Assembly: GCF_024749285.1 (NCBI RefSeq)
Contig: NZ_CP087196.1
Location: forward strand, 5,022,001 to 5,086,000
DNA length: 64,000 nucleotides
From: Pseudomonas sp. B21-015
GTDB taxonomy: Bacteria > Pseudomonadota > Gammaproteobacteria > Pseudomonadales > Pseudomonadaceae
Reading direction: 5' to 3'
The notes beneath the pieces are model-generated. The model had not been told where the DNA came from and made no database searches. It saw only the letters and a program-made list of their open reading frames with translations. The first letter of the stretch is position 1. Every line of letters starts with the position of its first letter. The position numbers and the translations under genes are program-made. Shown piece after piece: positions 17,685 through 25,215 of this stretch.

Positions 17685-18476
17685 TCAGCGACGACCCACG
17701 CTAGGTAGCTTTCGCTCGATCTCGAACCCACCTTGCAAGCTGATGATCTGCCACCGACGTCTGCTCGTAAAGATGTCAGCTCTCAACTCATCATTGATCC
17801 TGATCAAGCTCGGATCTAGATACGTAAAAATCTGATCCGATACAAATTGCTTAGAGAGAATATCCAGATACTCGTTTTTCCGGGCGCAGACGTAGAGCGG
17901 GTACTTTGTATGTAAGGATTCGAGCAAGCTGTCGAAAGAAAGTATTTTAAAGTCGGCTGACTCCCGCGCGCGAATAAGAGACCGCCTCAGATTACTACCT
18001 TCAAATTCATCTCTGCGGCCATGAACTAAAACGTATTTGATGTGGCATTTGTTGTACCCCATTGGGGTACGGATTTCTCCAAGGGTGCCGTTGACAAACC
18101 CTTCAAAATTTCCTCCTGTCTCAAACCAAGCTTTCCATCTGTTAATCTGCTCTAGAGCGGCGAGAAAATCGGGATGAATATCATTGCTGTTGTTCCTAAA
18201 ATAGCGGGATTGAGGTTTTTCAATCTCTATTAGAACGAGATTCCAGTCGGCGGAGCTTTTAGACATGTAGAAGAAATCAGGTGCGTAGTCGCTCGCCAGA
18301 TGTAATTTCCGAAATACAAGATCGAAATGCACGCCGTGATTCTGAACAAATTCACGAGGTACAAGTTGGGTGTGCTGTTCAATAAATTCTTGATAGACCT
18401 GCTCAGGATGAGCGTCACTCATCAATGCCATGAACCTATTTTTAAGGTCTAGCAGATAACCTGAATCATTGAACAT
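17685..18476 (-). CDS. Shedu-like (DUF4263) nuclease
   Basis: A 263-residue protein with a PD-(D/E)xK-type core of the DUF4263 family found in SduA of the Shedu anti-phage system. APDFFYM supplies the Asp (D67), and the strand NLVLIEIEKPQSRYF supplies Glu84, with Glu86-Lys87 at the usual ExK position, followed by the typical proline. Many DUF4263 members read ExK-R/K-P here, so the lysine is displaced by one position. An N-terminal helical region precedes the core. AGGA eight bases before the ATG at 18476 fixes the start. It lies 119 bases after the HsdM-like gene on the same strand. Confidence 0.75.
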   Translation of the reverse strand: MFNDSGYLLDLKNRFMALMSDAHPEQVYQEFIEQHTQLVPREFVQNHGVHFDLVFRKLHLASDYAPDFFYMSKSSADWNLVLIEIEKPQSRYFRNNSNDIHPDFLAALEQINRWKAWFETGGNFEGFVNGTLGEIRTPMGYNKCHIKYVLVHGRRDEFEGSNLRRSLIRARESADFKILSFDSLLESLHTKYPLYVCARKNEYLDILSKQFVSDQIFTYLDPSLIRINDELRADIFTSRRRWQIISLQGGFEIERKLPSVGRR

Positions 18477-18595
18477 ATTTATATCCTTGACTACTCAAGA
18501 TAGTCCAGCCAGATAGGAAAGCTCGCACCCGCCTTGATAAGGCCCGCTTCGTAGCGGCCAAACTAGGCATTTATAAATCCAGCCCACGCAACCAC

Positions 18596-20056
18596 TCATA
18601 CCAGCTCGGCAATGAGCAGCGCCCGCTTAGCCTCAAGGCGTGCAAGCTCAGCCGTTAGAGACGCTTTTTCGCTACGTAGCGCTGGAATATTTACTAAGTT
18701 TTTCTCTAACGGCGACCCTACATAGCGAGCCACGCTTAGATTCATGTCGTTAGCTGCAATATCGCTTTGAGAAGCGCGCTTCGAGTAATAATTTAACGTT
18801 GATCGATCATGGAAACAGCTCACGATTCTTTCGAGATCACTGTGCCTCAATGTATTTTGAACCTTGCCAGCCTGGAAGGATCTGCTGGCATCAATAAATA
18901 GGACATCATCAGTAGACTTGTTATTTCTTATGACCAGAATCGCTGCCCCAATAGATGTAGATGAAAACAATTTAGTGGGCAGTGCTATGATTGCATCTAT
19001 GAGATTTTCCCGAACTAGACTCTCCCTAATCTGCAACTCAGACCCACCCCGAAAAAGCACACCCAGAGGGACAATGACTGCCATGCGTCCATTCCCTGAT
19101 TTCAGGCTCGCTATCATATGACTAAGAAACGCATAGTCCCCTGAAGATCGCGGAGGAACGCCTCGGGAAAAACGCTCGAAGCGATCATTACCCGCCTCAT
19201 CGCCCCCCCAATCACGCACCGAAAAGGGCGGATGAGATATCAGGATGTCAAATTTCTCAAGCCGGCCAGAGGTGTCCAGATATTGGGGATCTCGCAATGA
19301 ATCGCCGAGCTTAAGCTGATATTGATCCTCCCCATTCAAGATCATGTTCATCTTGGCTAGCGCCCATGTATCGCCGTTTATTTCTTGTCCATACAAAGCG
19401 CGGCCACTTTTCGCTAAAGGCTCACCGGCCTCTTGGTTGCAGGTAATCAGTGTCGAGGCACTACCGCAATAAGGGTCAAATATTGTCTCTCCAGACTTTA
19501 CCTTCATCAGCCTAGCGATGAGCAACGACAGCTCTGGCGGCGTGAAAAACTCCGCGCCTCGCTTTCCTCCAGCACTAGATGCAAACATCAGGAGAATTCG
19601 GCTAGCCTCGATCGCAATCTTCGAGGTTTTAGAGCAAGGGGAAGGAAAGCTCAAATCGAGCACGCTGAAAGCATCTAAAAGCATCGGTAGAAGGCGATCT
19701 TTCTGTTCCGAGCTCCCCAACGTCGGGGCATCGAAATCAATGCCACGGAAGACACCTGTTAACTCAGTATTTTCCTCTTCTAACGCTCGGAGTGCTGAGT
19801 TCAGGCGTTTAGCATTTCCTGGTCGAAACTGCGCTTCCATTAGGGCCGAATATCGCGCCTCACCAGGAACTAAAAAACGGGCAGGTGGCAGCGGTTCTCG
19901 AGAATCATCGCGAATGCACGTATCTGAAATGTACTTCAACAGCAGAGCTGCAAAAGTGAAACGTAATGTATAAGCCGGGTCACACACACCACTGAGTACA
20001 TTGCATGCTTGCAGGACGACTGCTTTGACAGAAGGCAGCTCTGACTCTTTAATCAT
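18596..20056 (-). CDS. HsdM-like DNA methyltransferase subunit with altered motif IV
   Basis: A 486-residue protein with type I N6-adenine methyltransferase architecture: an N-terminal helical domain, KRGAEFFTPPELS (motif X), FDPYCGSAST (motif I, SAM binding) and then ISHPPFS where NPPF (motif IV) is expected. The Asn that contacts the target adenine is His (codon at 19232-19234, one base from Asn), so methylation is doubtful. The C-terminus is coiled-coil, as in subunits that contact HsdS. The ATG at 20056 has AGAGG eight bases upstream; a GTG at 20062 is less likely. It overlaps the HsdS-like gene by eight bases. No hsdR is present. Confidence 0.8.
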   Translation of the reverse strand: MIKESELPSVKAVVLQACNVLSGVCDPAYTLRFTFAALLLKYISDTCIRDDSREPLPPARFLVPGEARYSALMEAQFRPGNAKRLNSALRALEEENTELTGVFRGIDFDAPTLGSSEQKDRLLPMLLDAFSVLDLSFPSPCSKTSKIAIEASRILLMFASSAGGKRGAEFFTPPELSLLIARLMKVKSGETIFDPYCGSASTLITCNQEAGEPLAKSGRALYGQEINGDTWALAKMNMILNGEDQYQLKLGDSLRDPQYLDTSGRLEKFDILISHPPFSVRDWGGDEAGNDRFERFSRGVPPRSSGDYAFLSHMIASLKSGNGRMAVIVPLGVLFRGGSELQIRESLVRENLIDAIIALPTKLFSSTSIGAAILVIRNNKSTDDVLFIDASRSFQAGKVQNTLRHSDLERIVSCFHDRSTLNYYSKRASQSDIAANDMNLSVARYVGSPLEKNLVNIPALRSEKASLTAELARLEAKRALLIAELV

Positions 20057-20630
20057 TTTCACGACCTCTGCTCCAGAGCCCTTCAGTCAAGTGTGCAGTT
20101 TCTTCCCCGTCCAGCTCATTCAAACGATGACGAATCAATGCGATTCTCTGCGTGGTGGATTCCAGATCTGCGATGAGTCGCTGTTTACTCATTTCTGGAG
20201 CCTCTATCACTAACGATTGTAGGGATGACTTCGTGAGAGCTAGGATACTTGTCCCGCTCAACATCAACGCTATCTTGGCCTGCGTCGAAGCCCGATTGAG
20301 ATACCACGCAAGGTAATGCGGATCCAGATCCCGGCTGGGCGTGATTACGTTCAACTGCCCTAGCGGGAAAACGGGCTCATCGGCACCTTCAAAACACCAA
20401 GCTCGATATCGATCTCCCCGCGACGGGATGACCACATCACCGGGTTGCAAGCAGTAGCCTTTGAGCTGATCGTCGATTTTGATCCTCGGGAGATCTTGCC
20501 ATTGCAGCGGCCGGACACTTGCCAGATTGCGAATGGCCAATGCGCGAACATTCCCTTCATCGTCCTCTTGAGGTACCTGAGACCGGAACACGTATGCTGT
20601 TCGGATGTTATTCAGAAAAAACGAGCGCAT
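20049..20630 (-). CDS. Half-size HsdS-like specificity subunit
   Basis: A 193-residue protein with one target-recognition domain and one C-terminal helix, half of a normal type I HsdS (about 400 residues). The TRD pattern is clear: ALAIRNLASV near the start, LQPGDVVIPSRG, then LDPHYLAWYLNRAS and the conserved-helix region LESTTQRIALIRHRLNEL. Half subunits can dimerise to recognise a symmetric or interrupted site. It overlaps the HsdM-like gene and is the first gene of the four-gene row. With no HsdR, the partner nuclease could be the DUF4263 protein. This last step is inference. Confidence 0.8.
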   Translation of the reverse strand: MRSFFLNNIRTAYVFRSQVPQEDDEGNVRALAIRNLASVRPLQWQDLPRIKIDDQLKGYCLQPGDVVIPSRGDRYRAWCFEGADEPVFPLGQLNVITPSRDLDPHYLAWYLNRASTQAKIALMLSGTSILALTKSSLQSLVIEAPEMSKQRLIADLESTTQRIALIRHRLNELDGEETAHLTEGLWSRGREND

Positions 20631-21450
20631 GTCATAGGTCTCTACTGCTGATGTGGAGACTGTAGGCTAGAATGACACCGACGGTCAAGCAGTAGAGCCC
20701 TATGCAAATCGCTTAAGCAGGGAGGAGTATTCGCCTCGCATACCACTGACGTTGTCTTTAGGCTCTCCCTGGAGCTAGTGAGGCAGCGGCGTCGGCGAAA
20801 CGACTGATATTCTTTTAGCGCTGAAAGCTAAATCGCCAAGCTGGCAGTGAGCTCACGAATCCTCCCGCTAGCACCTGGTCTCAGCAAGGTGACGCTTCGC
20901 TGCATCAAGTCGGATGGTCTGAGCTCAGATATCACGAATGTCAATGCGGCATATCTACAGGCAGGCGCCAGGATCTTGGGAAAACATCTATTCTCGAACA
21001 TTGGTCACAGAGCCTCCTGTTCTCCGCTATACGTCTCTACCCGCCTGACAGTTCCACGCCAACGAACAGTTGGTCAGTAAAGTGTCGCCGGTTTCAAACT
21101 CTTATTTATTCCAGAAGGCTCGCGAAACGACCGAATGCTCAGAGACTTACATCTATTTATATATTGGTAGGGAAAAAAATCTCCAGCCCTTCTTAGCAAA
21201 AAACTGTACGAACCTACAGCACCAACCAGGAAATGCATAAGGCCTCTAAATACTACTCAGCTGTCAAACCCTTGAATCTACTAAGTCACGCCCATCCCAC
21301 CGTTGGAACCACCGTCTCGAATCCATTACCGCAATACAGACACAACCCAATATTTCCAAGCTATTTAATTTTAGCGGTGCTCCTTGATTTATCGAACCAC
21401 TGTGCAAAACTCGCAGCATCAGTCTTGGCATCCAAAGTAAAAGGTGAAAG
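20631..21450. other. 820-base stretch without a supported gene
   Basis: Frames at 20847-21080 (+) and 21233-21673 (+) are open, but I see no good ribosome site or protein-like composition. The second overlaps the better-supported gene at 21451. The stretch includes AT-rich sequence at 21100-21200 and may hold the promoter of the HsdS row on its left side. Confidence 0.4.
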
Positions 21451-21708
21451 ATGGACTATCACGTGTATTACATCAGTATTGATATCACTGTCGAAGAGAG
21501 ACTCCTCGACCACCCTGATAATCTATGCGGAGTATCGAGAGCGACAGTGGATACCAAGAAGAATCCACTGTACTGGCATTGCAAAAATATCCGAGAGGTT
21601 GAACAGGCATACGAACGTCATCACAACTTTCCGACTAATGATGATGCAGTTCTTTGGCCGAAACAGAAGGTAAAGGTGCTTAAGGTCGAGCCCGCACCTG
21701 CATGTTAG
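21451..21708 (+). CDS. Small protein, paralogue of next gene
   Basis: An 85-residue protein of no family I recognise. It aligns over nearly its whole length with the next gene (21811-22062): both have a DxTV near residue 11, a cysteine at 43/44, then [KN]xxR-E/D-VE-x-A-Y/F-E, a TNDD/TDDD block and a KVKV-L/I-KVE end. Such conservation between neighbours supports real translation. AAGGTG precedes the ATG. No signal peptide or membrane segment; the protein is small and acidic to neutral. Function unknown. Confidence 0.6.
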   Translation: MDYHVYYISIDITVEERLLDHPDNLCGVSRATVDTKKNPLYWHCKNIREVEQAYERHHNFPTNDDAVLWPKQKVKVLKVEPAPAC

Positions 21709-21810
21709 GTCTAGCGATTCGTAGCCACCGCCTTTGGGCAGCTTACTAATCATGAAGATCCTTTCTCCGTGCACGACGCCGATCTTATACGAAACTATAA
21801 ATAGGCATTC

Positions 21811-22062
21811 ATGAAATTGCTAATCAGCTTCGTCGTCTTTGACACCACCGTTGGGGCGGTTTTACTGGGCAATCACTCCTCTATGAGCGCAGTTCGATAT
21901 GAGATCGTCAGTACGGACGCGGTCGAATATTCCACATGCGAGTCAGTCAGAGATGTCGAAGCGGCGTTTGAGGGAGTATGTAATTATGTGTGTACCGACG
22001 ACGATGTAACCCGTCCAGAAAGAAAAGTTAAGGTGATCAAGGTAGAGGCGCTTCCCGGATAA
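21811..22062 (+). CDS. Small protein, paralogue of previous gene
   Basis: An 83-residue protein related to 21451-21708, with the shared residues near position 11 (DTTV), at C43, in RDVEAAFE, in TDDDV and in the end KVKVIKVE. The first 20 residues are more hydrophobic than in its partner. The two genes are 102 bases apart on the same strand and probably arose by tandem duplication and then diverged. The exact start is uncertain; an ATG 24 codons in is also possible. Function unknown. Confidence 0.55.
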   Translation: MKLLISFVVFDTTVGAVLLGNHSSMSAVRYEIVSTDAVEYSTCESVRDVEAAFEGVCNYVCTDDDVTRPERKVKVIKVEALPG

Positions 22063-22132
22063 TAATACGGTAGCCTTTGAATTTAGGCTGCGCAGGTTCA
22101 CAGGAATGCCATGTGAGATCGCACCTAGATCC

Positions 22133-22414
22133 TCAGGGGTAATTATCGCGTTCTTCGCCGAGATCAAATTCACCGAAAGCACCGAGATAAACGTTTCGAC
22201 AGGGCATTTTAACAAGCAGACCCTGTGCTATTAGCAAGCTGGGGATTTCTCGCATGAGGTCACCAGCATCCAACGGGGTCATATTCGGTAATCTGATCTT
22301 TTCGATGAAAGCTGAAATATCGAAGTCGCGCACAGCCACATAGGGGCCATTCCTGTCATAGCCTCCGAAACCACCGGAGGCTATGCAGATCACCTCGCCT
22401 TTATTGAAAATCAT
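22133..22414 (-). CDS. Hypothetical protein
   Basis: A 93-residue protein I do not recognise. A short Gly-rich stretch, SGGFGGYDRNG, lies near residues 13-23; the rest is mixed alpha/beta without membrane segments. A GGGGG-type ribosome site precedes the ATG. It is the last of four small genes on this strand (22133-23855) with 50-90 base gaps, probably one transcript. Confidence 0.55.
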   Translation of the reverse strand: MIFNKGEVICIASGGFGGYDRNGPYVAVRDFDISAFIEKIRLPNMTPLDAGDLMREIPSLLIAQGLLVKMPCRNVYLGAFGEFDLGEERDNYP

Positions 22415-22484
22415 GCTGAGCCCCCTTTTTGGATGACAAGCCTGCTACGCAGCGGCCAGCGACTGAACAGGACGCATGCGACTA

Positions 22485-22868
22485 TCACTGCAGCGTGTGC
22501 GGAGAAAGATGATGTTGCCCCTTGGAGAGTCGTAGGAAATCTCGAAGGCTCGAACGTCCATTTCCACGTTGGAAGGTGGCAAGCACATAGCGGGAGTTCT
22601 CCGTAGTCAGAATCCAGTACCGCCCTTCTCGTTCCGCCTTAACGATGTCAGAGGTGCGTATGAGGTGCCCATCTTCAAACCGTCCAAATTGATCTTTTCG
22701 CTTGTGGCCAAAAACCATACCGATGCCCGCCCGCGCCCGGATAGAAACACCGCAGAGGTACGCGGTCACTGGCACATCAAAGCCTTGTTCCTGAGCTTTG
22801 ATGATTCGCTTGAGGTCGAAATCTGTGTGGCGTTTTCCGTGGAAGTTCATATCTAATGTGTCCAGCAT
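22485..22868 (-). CDS. Hypothetical protein related to 23460-23855
   Basis: A 127-residue protein. Its middle, GMVFGHKRKDQFGRFEDGHL followed by IRTS and RYWILTTENSRYVL, aligns with FMFAHKVVDDEQRRFEPGHW, VRSS and YLFETRNTVYVL of the protein at 23460-23855, so the two are members of one small family. This resembles small Pseudomonas DUF proteins of about 130 residues (possibly DUF6957; not certain). GGAG seven bases before the ATG supports the start. The shared HK and GH positions could be functional. Role unknown. Confidence 0.6.
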   Translation of the reverse strand: MLDTLDMNFHGKRHTDFDLKRIIKAQEQGFDVPVTAYLCGVSIRARAGIGMVFGHKRKDQFGRFEDGHLIRTSDIVKAEREGRYWILTTENSRYVLATFQRGNGRSSLRDFLRLSKGQHHLSPHTLQ

Positions 22869-22958
22869 CGTTGGGCTCCGGTTGCGGTCTGGATGGAGTT
22901 ATCAAGAACTGCACACGCAACCAGACGCGCTGGTATCGTGCGGGATTATTGGTAAATT

Positions 22959-23405
22959 TCAGGCTGATTGAATCATGCATGAGAGAAAGACGGGCCTCAG
23001 GTTGGCCAGCGCTTCAATCTTGAAATCTCGCTGGTGTGAGGTGTGATACACCGCTCCCTTAGCCACTTCCAACAAGCAAACCTCAGAACCAGACCCGTCG
23101 TCACCAACGGTTACTCTGGTTAACCGCTCCATCTGCCAGCCTCCGGACTTATTCATCCAAGATGGCGTCACAGCCATAATCTCGGTAATAGCTAAATCCG
23201 CACCCTGGCTTACCAACATTTTTTGAAGCTGGTGGGTGTCGTCAATCATCAACGCGCACTCGCTAAGTCGACCCTCGTTTTCGATACAAAGGGTGAGGTG
23301 ATACCAAGGTGTTCGTAGCAGCCTTGACACTCCACGCCAATGGGACACGCCCTCCCCGAACATTCCTGGGACGCCTATCAGGTCGTTGCCTAAGGTTCTG
23401 AACAT
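22959..23405 (-). CDS. Hypothetical protein
   Basis: A 148-residue protein with no recognised domain. The composition is globular, with several Trp, Cys and His residues and no signal peptide. The ATG at 23405 has GAGG six bases upstream and is preferred to the one at 23417. It sits between the two related genes 22485-22868 and 23460-23855 on the same strand, with gaps of 90 and 54 bases, so it is probably co-transcribed with them. Confidence 0.55.
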   Translation of the reverse strand: MFRTLGNDLIGVPGMFGEGVSHWRGVSRLLRTPWYHLTLCIENEGRLSECALMIDDTHQLQKMLVSQGADLAITEIMAVTPSWMNKSGGWQMERLTRVTVGDDGSGSEVCLLEVAKGAVYHTSHQRDFKIEALANLRPVFLSCMIQSA

Positions 23406-23459
23406 GTGTCGCCTCAAATTGCTGGAGCACGTCAGTTGCCCAGCAGAACCGGTTGGTAA

Positions 23460-23855
23460 TCAGAAAAGGGAAAATATCGCTTCGATAGAAGCAGACTTAC
23501 GATGGCCTGGGCCGAGCAAGACGTAGACCGTGTTGCGTGTTTCGAATAGGTAGCCTTCCTTGAAAGCGGTGCCCATGCTTGAGCGCACCCAATGGCCTGG
23601 CTCGAAACGCCTCTGCTCATCGTCCACAACTTTGTGGGCAAACATAAACATTGGTTGGCAGCCTGCGGCGGTAACTTTCGCTCGCTCTTCGTCGGTGACG
23701 ATGGCGTCTAGGATGATCCATTCTTCGACGGCGCAGAGGGGCATCCATTTGTAGCGCTTTCTGGCAGCGGCCATCGCGTCTTCGAGGCTATATTCTGAGC
23801 CAACTATAGAGATTCCAGGATCTCCCAAAAGCCCCACATCCATCACTCCAACCAA
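23460..23855 (-). CDS. Hypothetical protein, TTG start, related to 22485-22868
   Basis: A 131-residue protein and first gene of the four-gene small-protein row. The best start is a TTG at 23855 with a perfect GGAGG six bases upstream; the in-frame ATG four codons later has no room for that site. The C-terminal half is related to the protein at 22485-22868 through FxHK...RFExGHxxRSS...YVL. It has an ordinary globular composition and no catalytic motif I can name. Confidence 0.6.
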   Translation of the reverse strand: MVGVMDVGLLGDPGISIVGSEYSLEDAMAAARKRYKWMPLCAVEEWIILDAIVTDEERAKVTAAGCQPMFMFAHKVVDDEQRRFEPGHWVRSSMGTAFKEGYLFETRNTVYVLLGPGHRKSASIEAIFSLF

Positions 23856-24095
23856 GTGCTACCTCCGAAATCATCTACGAGTAGTACGCTTGCTCACCAG
23901 AGGCTTGCTGAAAAGTCAGCGTGCTGGTCTTCATGCCCAGCGAAACGCTCTCATCTAATTCCCATAAATTGCCAAAACGAGCTTACGGAAGCTTCGCTAT
24001 GGGCCGTCCCCGTCAGCTTTATGCGCAATACTACCTCATTATGGTATTTAACGGAAACCCTCCTGTGTGGCTATATCCTGACTTTTGAGTGAGCC

Positions 24096-24593
24096 ATGCA
24101 GCTTAGAATCGCACTCGCAGGCGCAATCCGAGCCCTGCGCCTGCAGCGTCAGCTTCGACACGAAGATCTTTCTGACGCCTCCGCGAAATCCAAACTCAGC
24201 GCCCTCGAACGAGGCGATACAAGTATCACCCTTGAGAAGTTCGAGAGCCTTGCTGAGGGCCTTCGAATAGACCCTCTAGCCCTCCTGGCTCTATGCATGT
24301 CCAAACGGCTAAACACTCCCTATCCCGCTCTCATGGAGACTGCTCTAAAGCAGCTTCGAGCCTTTGAAAAAGAAGGAGGTCTGGGGATTCTTGCTGAACA
24401 GCTTTCTGATGGAGAAGTCGCCCATCGTAAGCCTGGCAAGCCCCAGAATAAGGGAAGCGAAAACGTCGTTCGCGAGCTAAAGGCGGCAGGGATGAATCAA
24501 TCGCAGATTGCACGCGAGACCGGCTTAGCTCTATCGACTGTCCATCGATATTGGAAGAGGATCAATGCTACTGATCCTAGAGCGGATGAATGA
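24096..24593 (+). CDS. XRE-type regulator with second C-terminal HTH
   Basis: A 165-residue DNA-binding protein. Residues about 8-60 form an XRE/Cro helix-turn-helix (IRALRLQRQLRHEDL ... SKLSALERGDTSITLEKFES). Near the C-terminus AAGMNQSQIARETGLALSTV is a second, Hin/resolvase-type HTH. The middle is helical. It is transcribed away from the four small genes at 22133-23855 across a 240-base divergent region, so it may regulate them and itself. It lies just inside the proposed island boundary, a common place for island regulators. Confidence 0.75.
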   Translation: MQLRIALAGAIRALRLQRQLRHEDLSDASAKSKLSALERGDTSITLEKFESLAEGLRIDPLALLALCMSKRLNTPYPALMETALKQLRAFEKEGGLGILAEQLSDGEVAHRKPGKPQNKGSENVVRELKAAGMNQSQIARETGLALSTVHRYWKRINATDPRADE

Positions 24594-24858
24594 GGCGGAT
24601 GAAGAAGGTTTCTGCAAGTGGTTCGGGCCACGTGCGGATAGTTGATATGCCTTGGGATATGCGAGGAGTCTGCCAAGCCAAAAGCTCCTGTATCAGGCTT
24701 GGAGGATCATGGGGGGCGACGGAAGGTCTCCGTTTCAAAAGTCACAATGTGAGTCAAGACGGATTTGAGGAATCACAACTTTACGGCCAACGACTCCAGG
24801 GGGGTGAGCCGCTCACGCACCTACACACCTACACAACATTTACACTTCGTTGTCCATT

Positions 24859-24886
24859 AACGGGTCGATTCCCTTCACCCGCTCCA
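24859..24886 (+). other. Degenerate tRNA-Gly 3' end, probable att site
   Basis: The sequence aacgggtcgattccctt followed by cacccgc, t, cca has the layout of a tRNA T-arm, acceptor strand, discriminator and CCA, and resembles the 3' end of tRNA-Gly genes (ending CACCCGCTCCA). No 5' half lies upstream. The T-loop starts with G instead of T and the T stem has a mismatch, so it is not a working tRNA. It fits an attachment-site copy left by an integrated element. Confidence 0.6.
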
Positions 24887-24934
24887 ATCAGATTTCAGTC
24901 TCACGTCGTTTTTTGACGGGGGATGCAGGTAAAG

Positions 24935-24964
24935 AAAAAACCGGCCTTGATGGTCGGTTTTTTT
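24935..24964 (+). terminator. Terminator downstream of tRNA-Gly remnant
   Basis: The stem aaccggcc/ggtcggtt has one G:T pair and is followed by a T run on the + strand. It is the kind of terminator that follows tRNA genes, which supports the core side of the boundary lying here. Confidence 0.65.
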
Positions 24965-25075
24965 GTGTCTGGGATTTGGTGGAATCGGGCTCTGAGGCAT
25001 CCCCCCATTTTCATCCGTTGTCCGCTGATCGATGAGTAAGTGCTCTCGGGGCGGTAGCGACTAATCTGAAGTCCG

Positions 25076-25189
25076 TTAGCGTTTTTTTCGAAAAACACGG
25101 GTTTATTATCAAATTTCATCAAGCGTTAATGTTTTCACATCTATGAAAATTAGCGTTTTCGCATATGATCGATCTTCTGTTAGCGTTTT
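25076..25189 (+). promoter_or_regulatory. Repeated TTAGCGTTTT motifs upstream of Fic gene
   Basis: The decamer ttagcgtttt occurs at 25076-25085, 25150-25159 and 25180-25189, with a degenerate copy near 25124-25135 (gttaatgttttc). The last copy ends about 26 bases before the Fic start, so they are likely operator sites or part of the promoter. The regulator is unknown. Confidence 0.55.
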
Positions 25190-25215
25190 TCTTGCCCCAG
25201 TAAAGGATTTCGTCA

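Larger units (their letters stand above)
24594..25215. other. Intergenic stretch with island boundary and Fic control region
   Basis: About 620 bases without a supported gene. It holds the degenerate tRNA-Gly 3' end (24859-24886), a terminator-like hairpin (24935-24964) and the TTAGCGTTTT repeats (25076-25189) before the Fic gene. A frame at 24590-24916 reads through the tRNA fragment and is not a credible gene. Confidence 0.6.

Noticed and set aside
20847..21673. Open frames at 20847-21080 and 21233-21673
   Set aside because: No ribosome site, no family pattern, and the second overlaps the better-supported small gene at 21451-21708 in another frame.
24590..24916. Plus-strand frame overlapping the tRNA-Gly fragment
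   Set aside because: It reads through the tRNA remnant with no protein-like composition or supported start.
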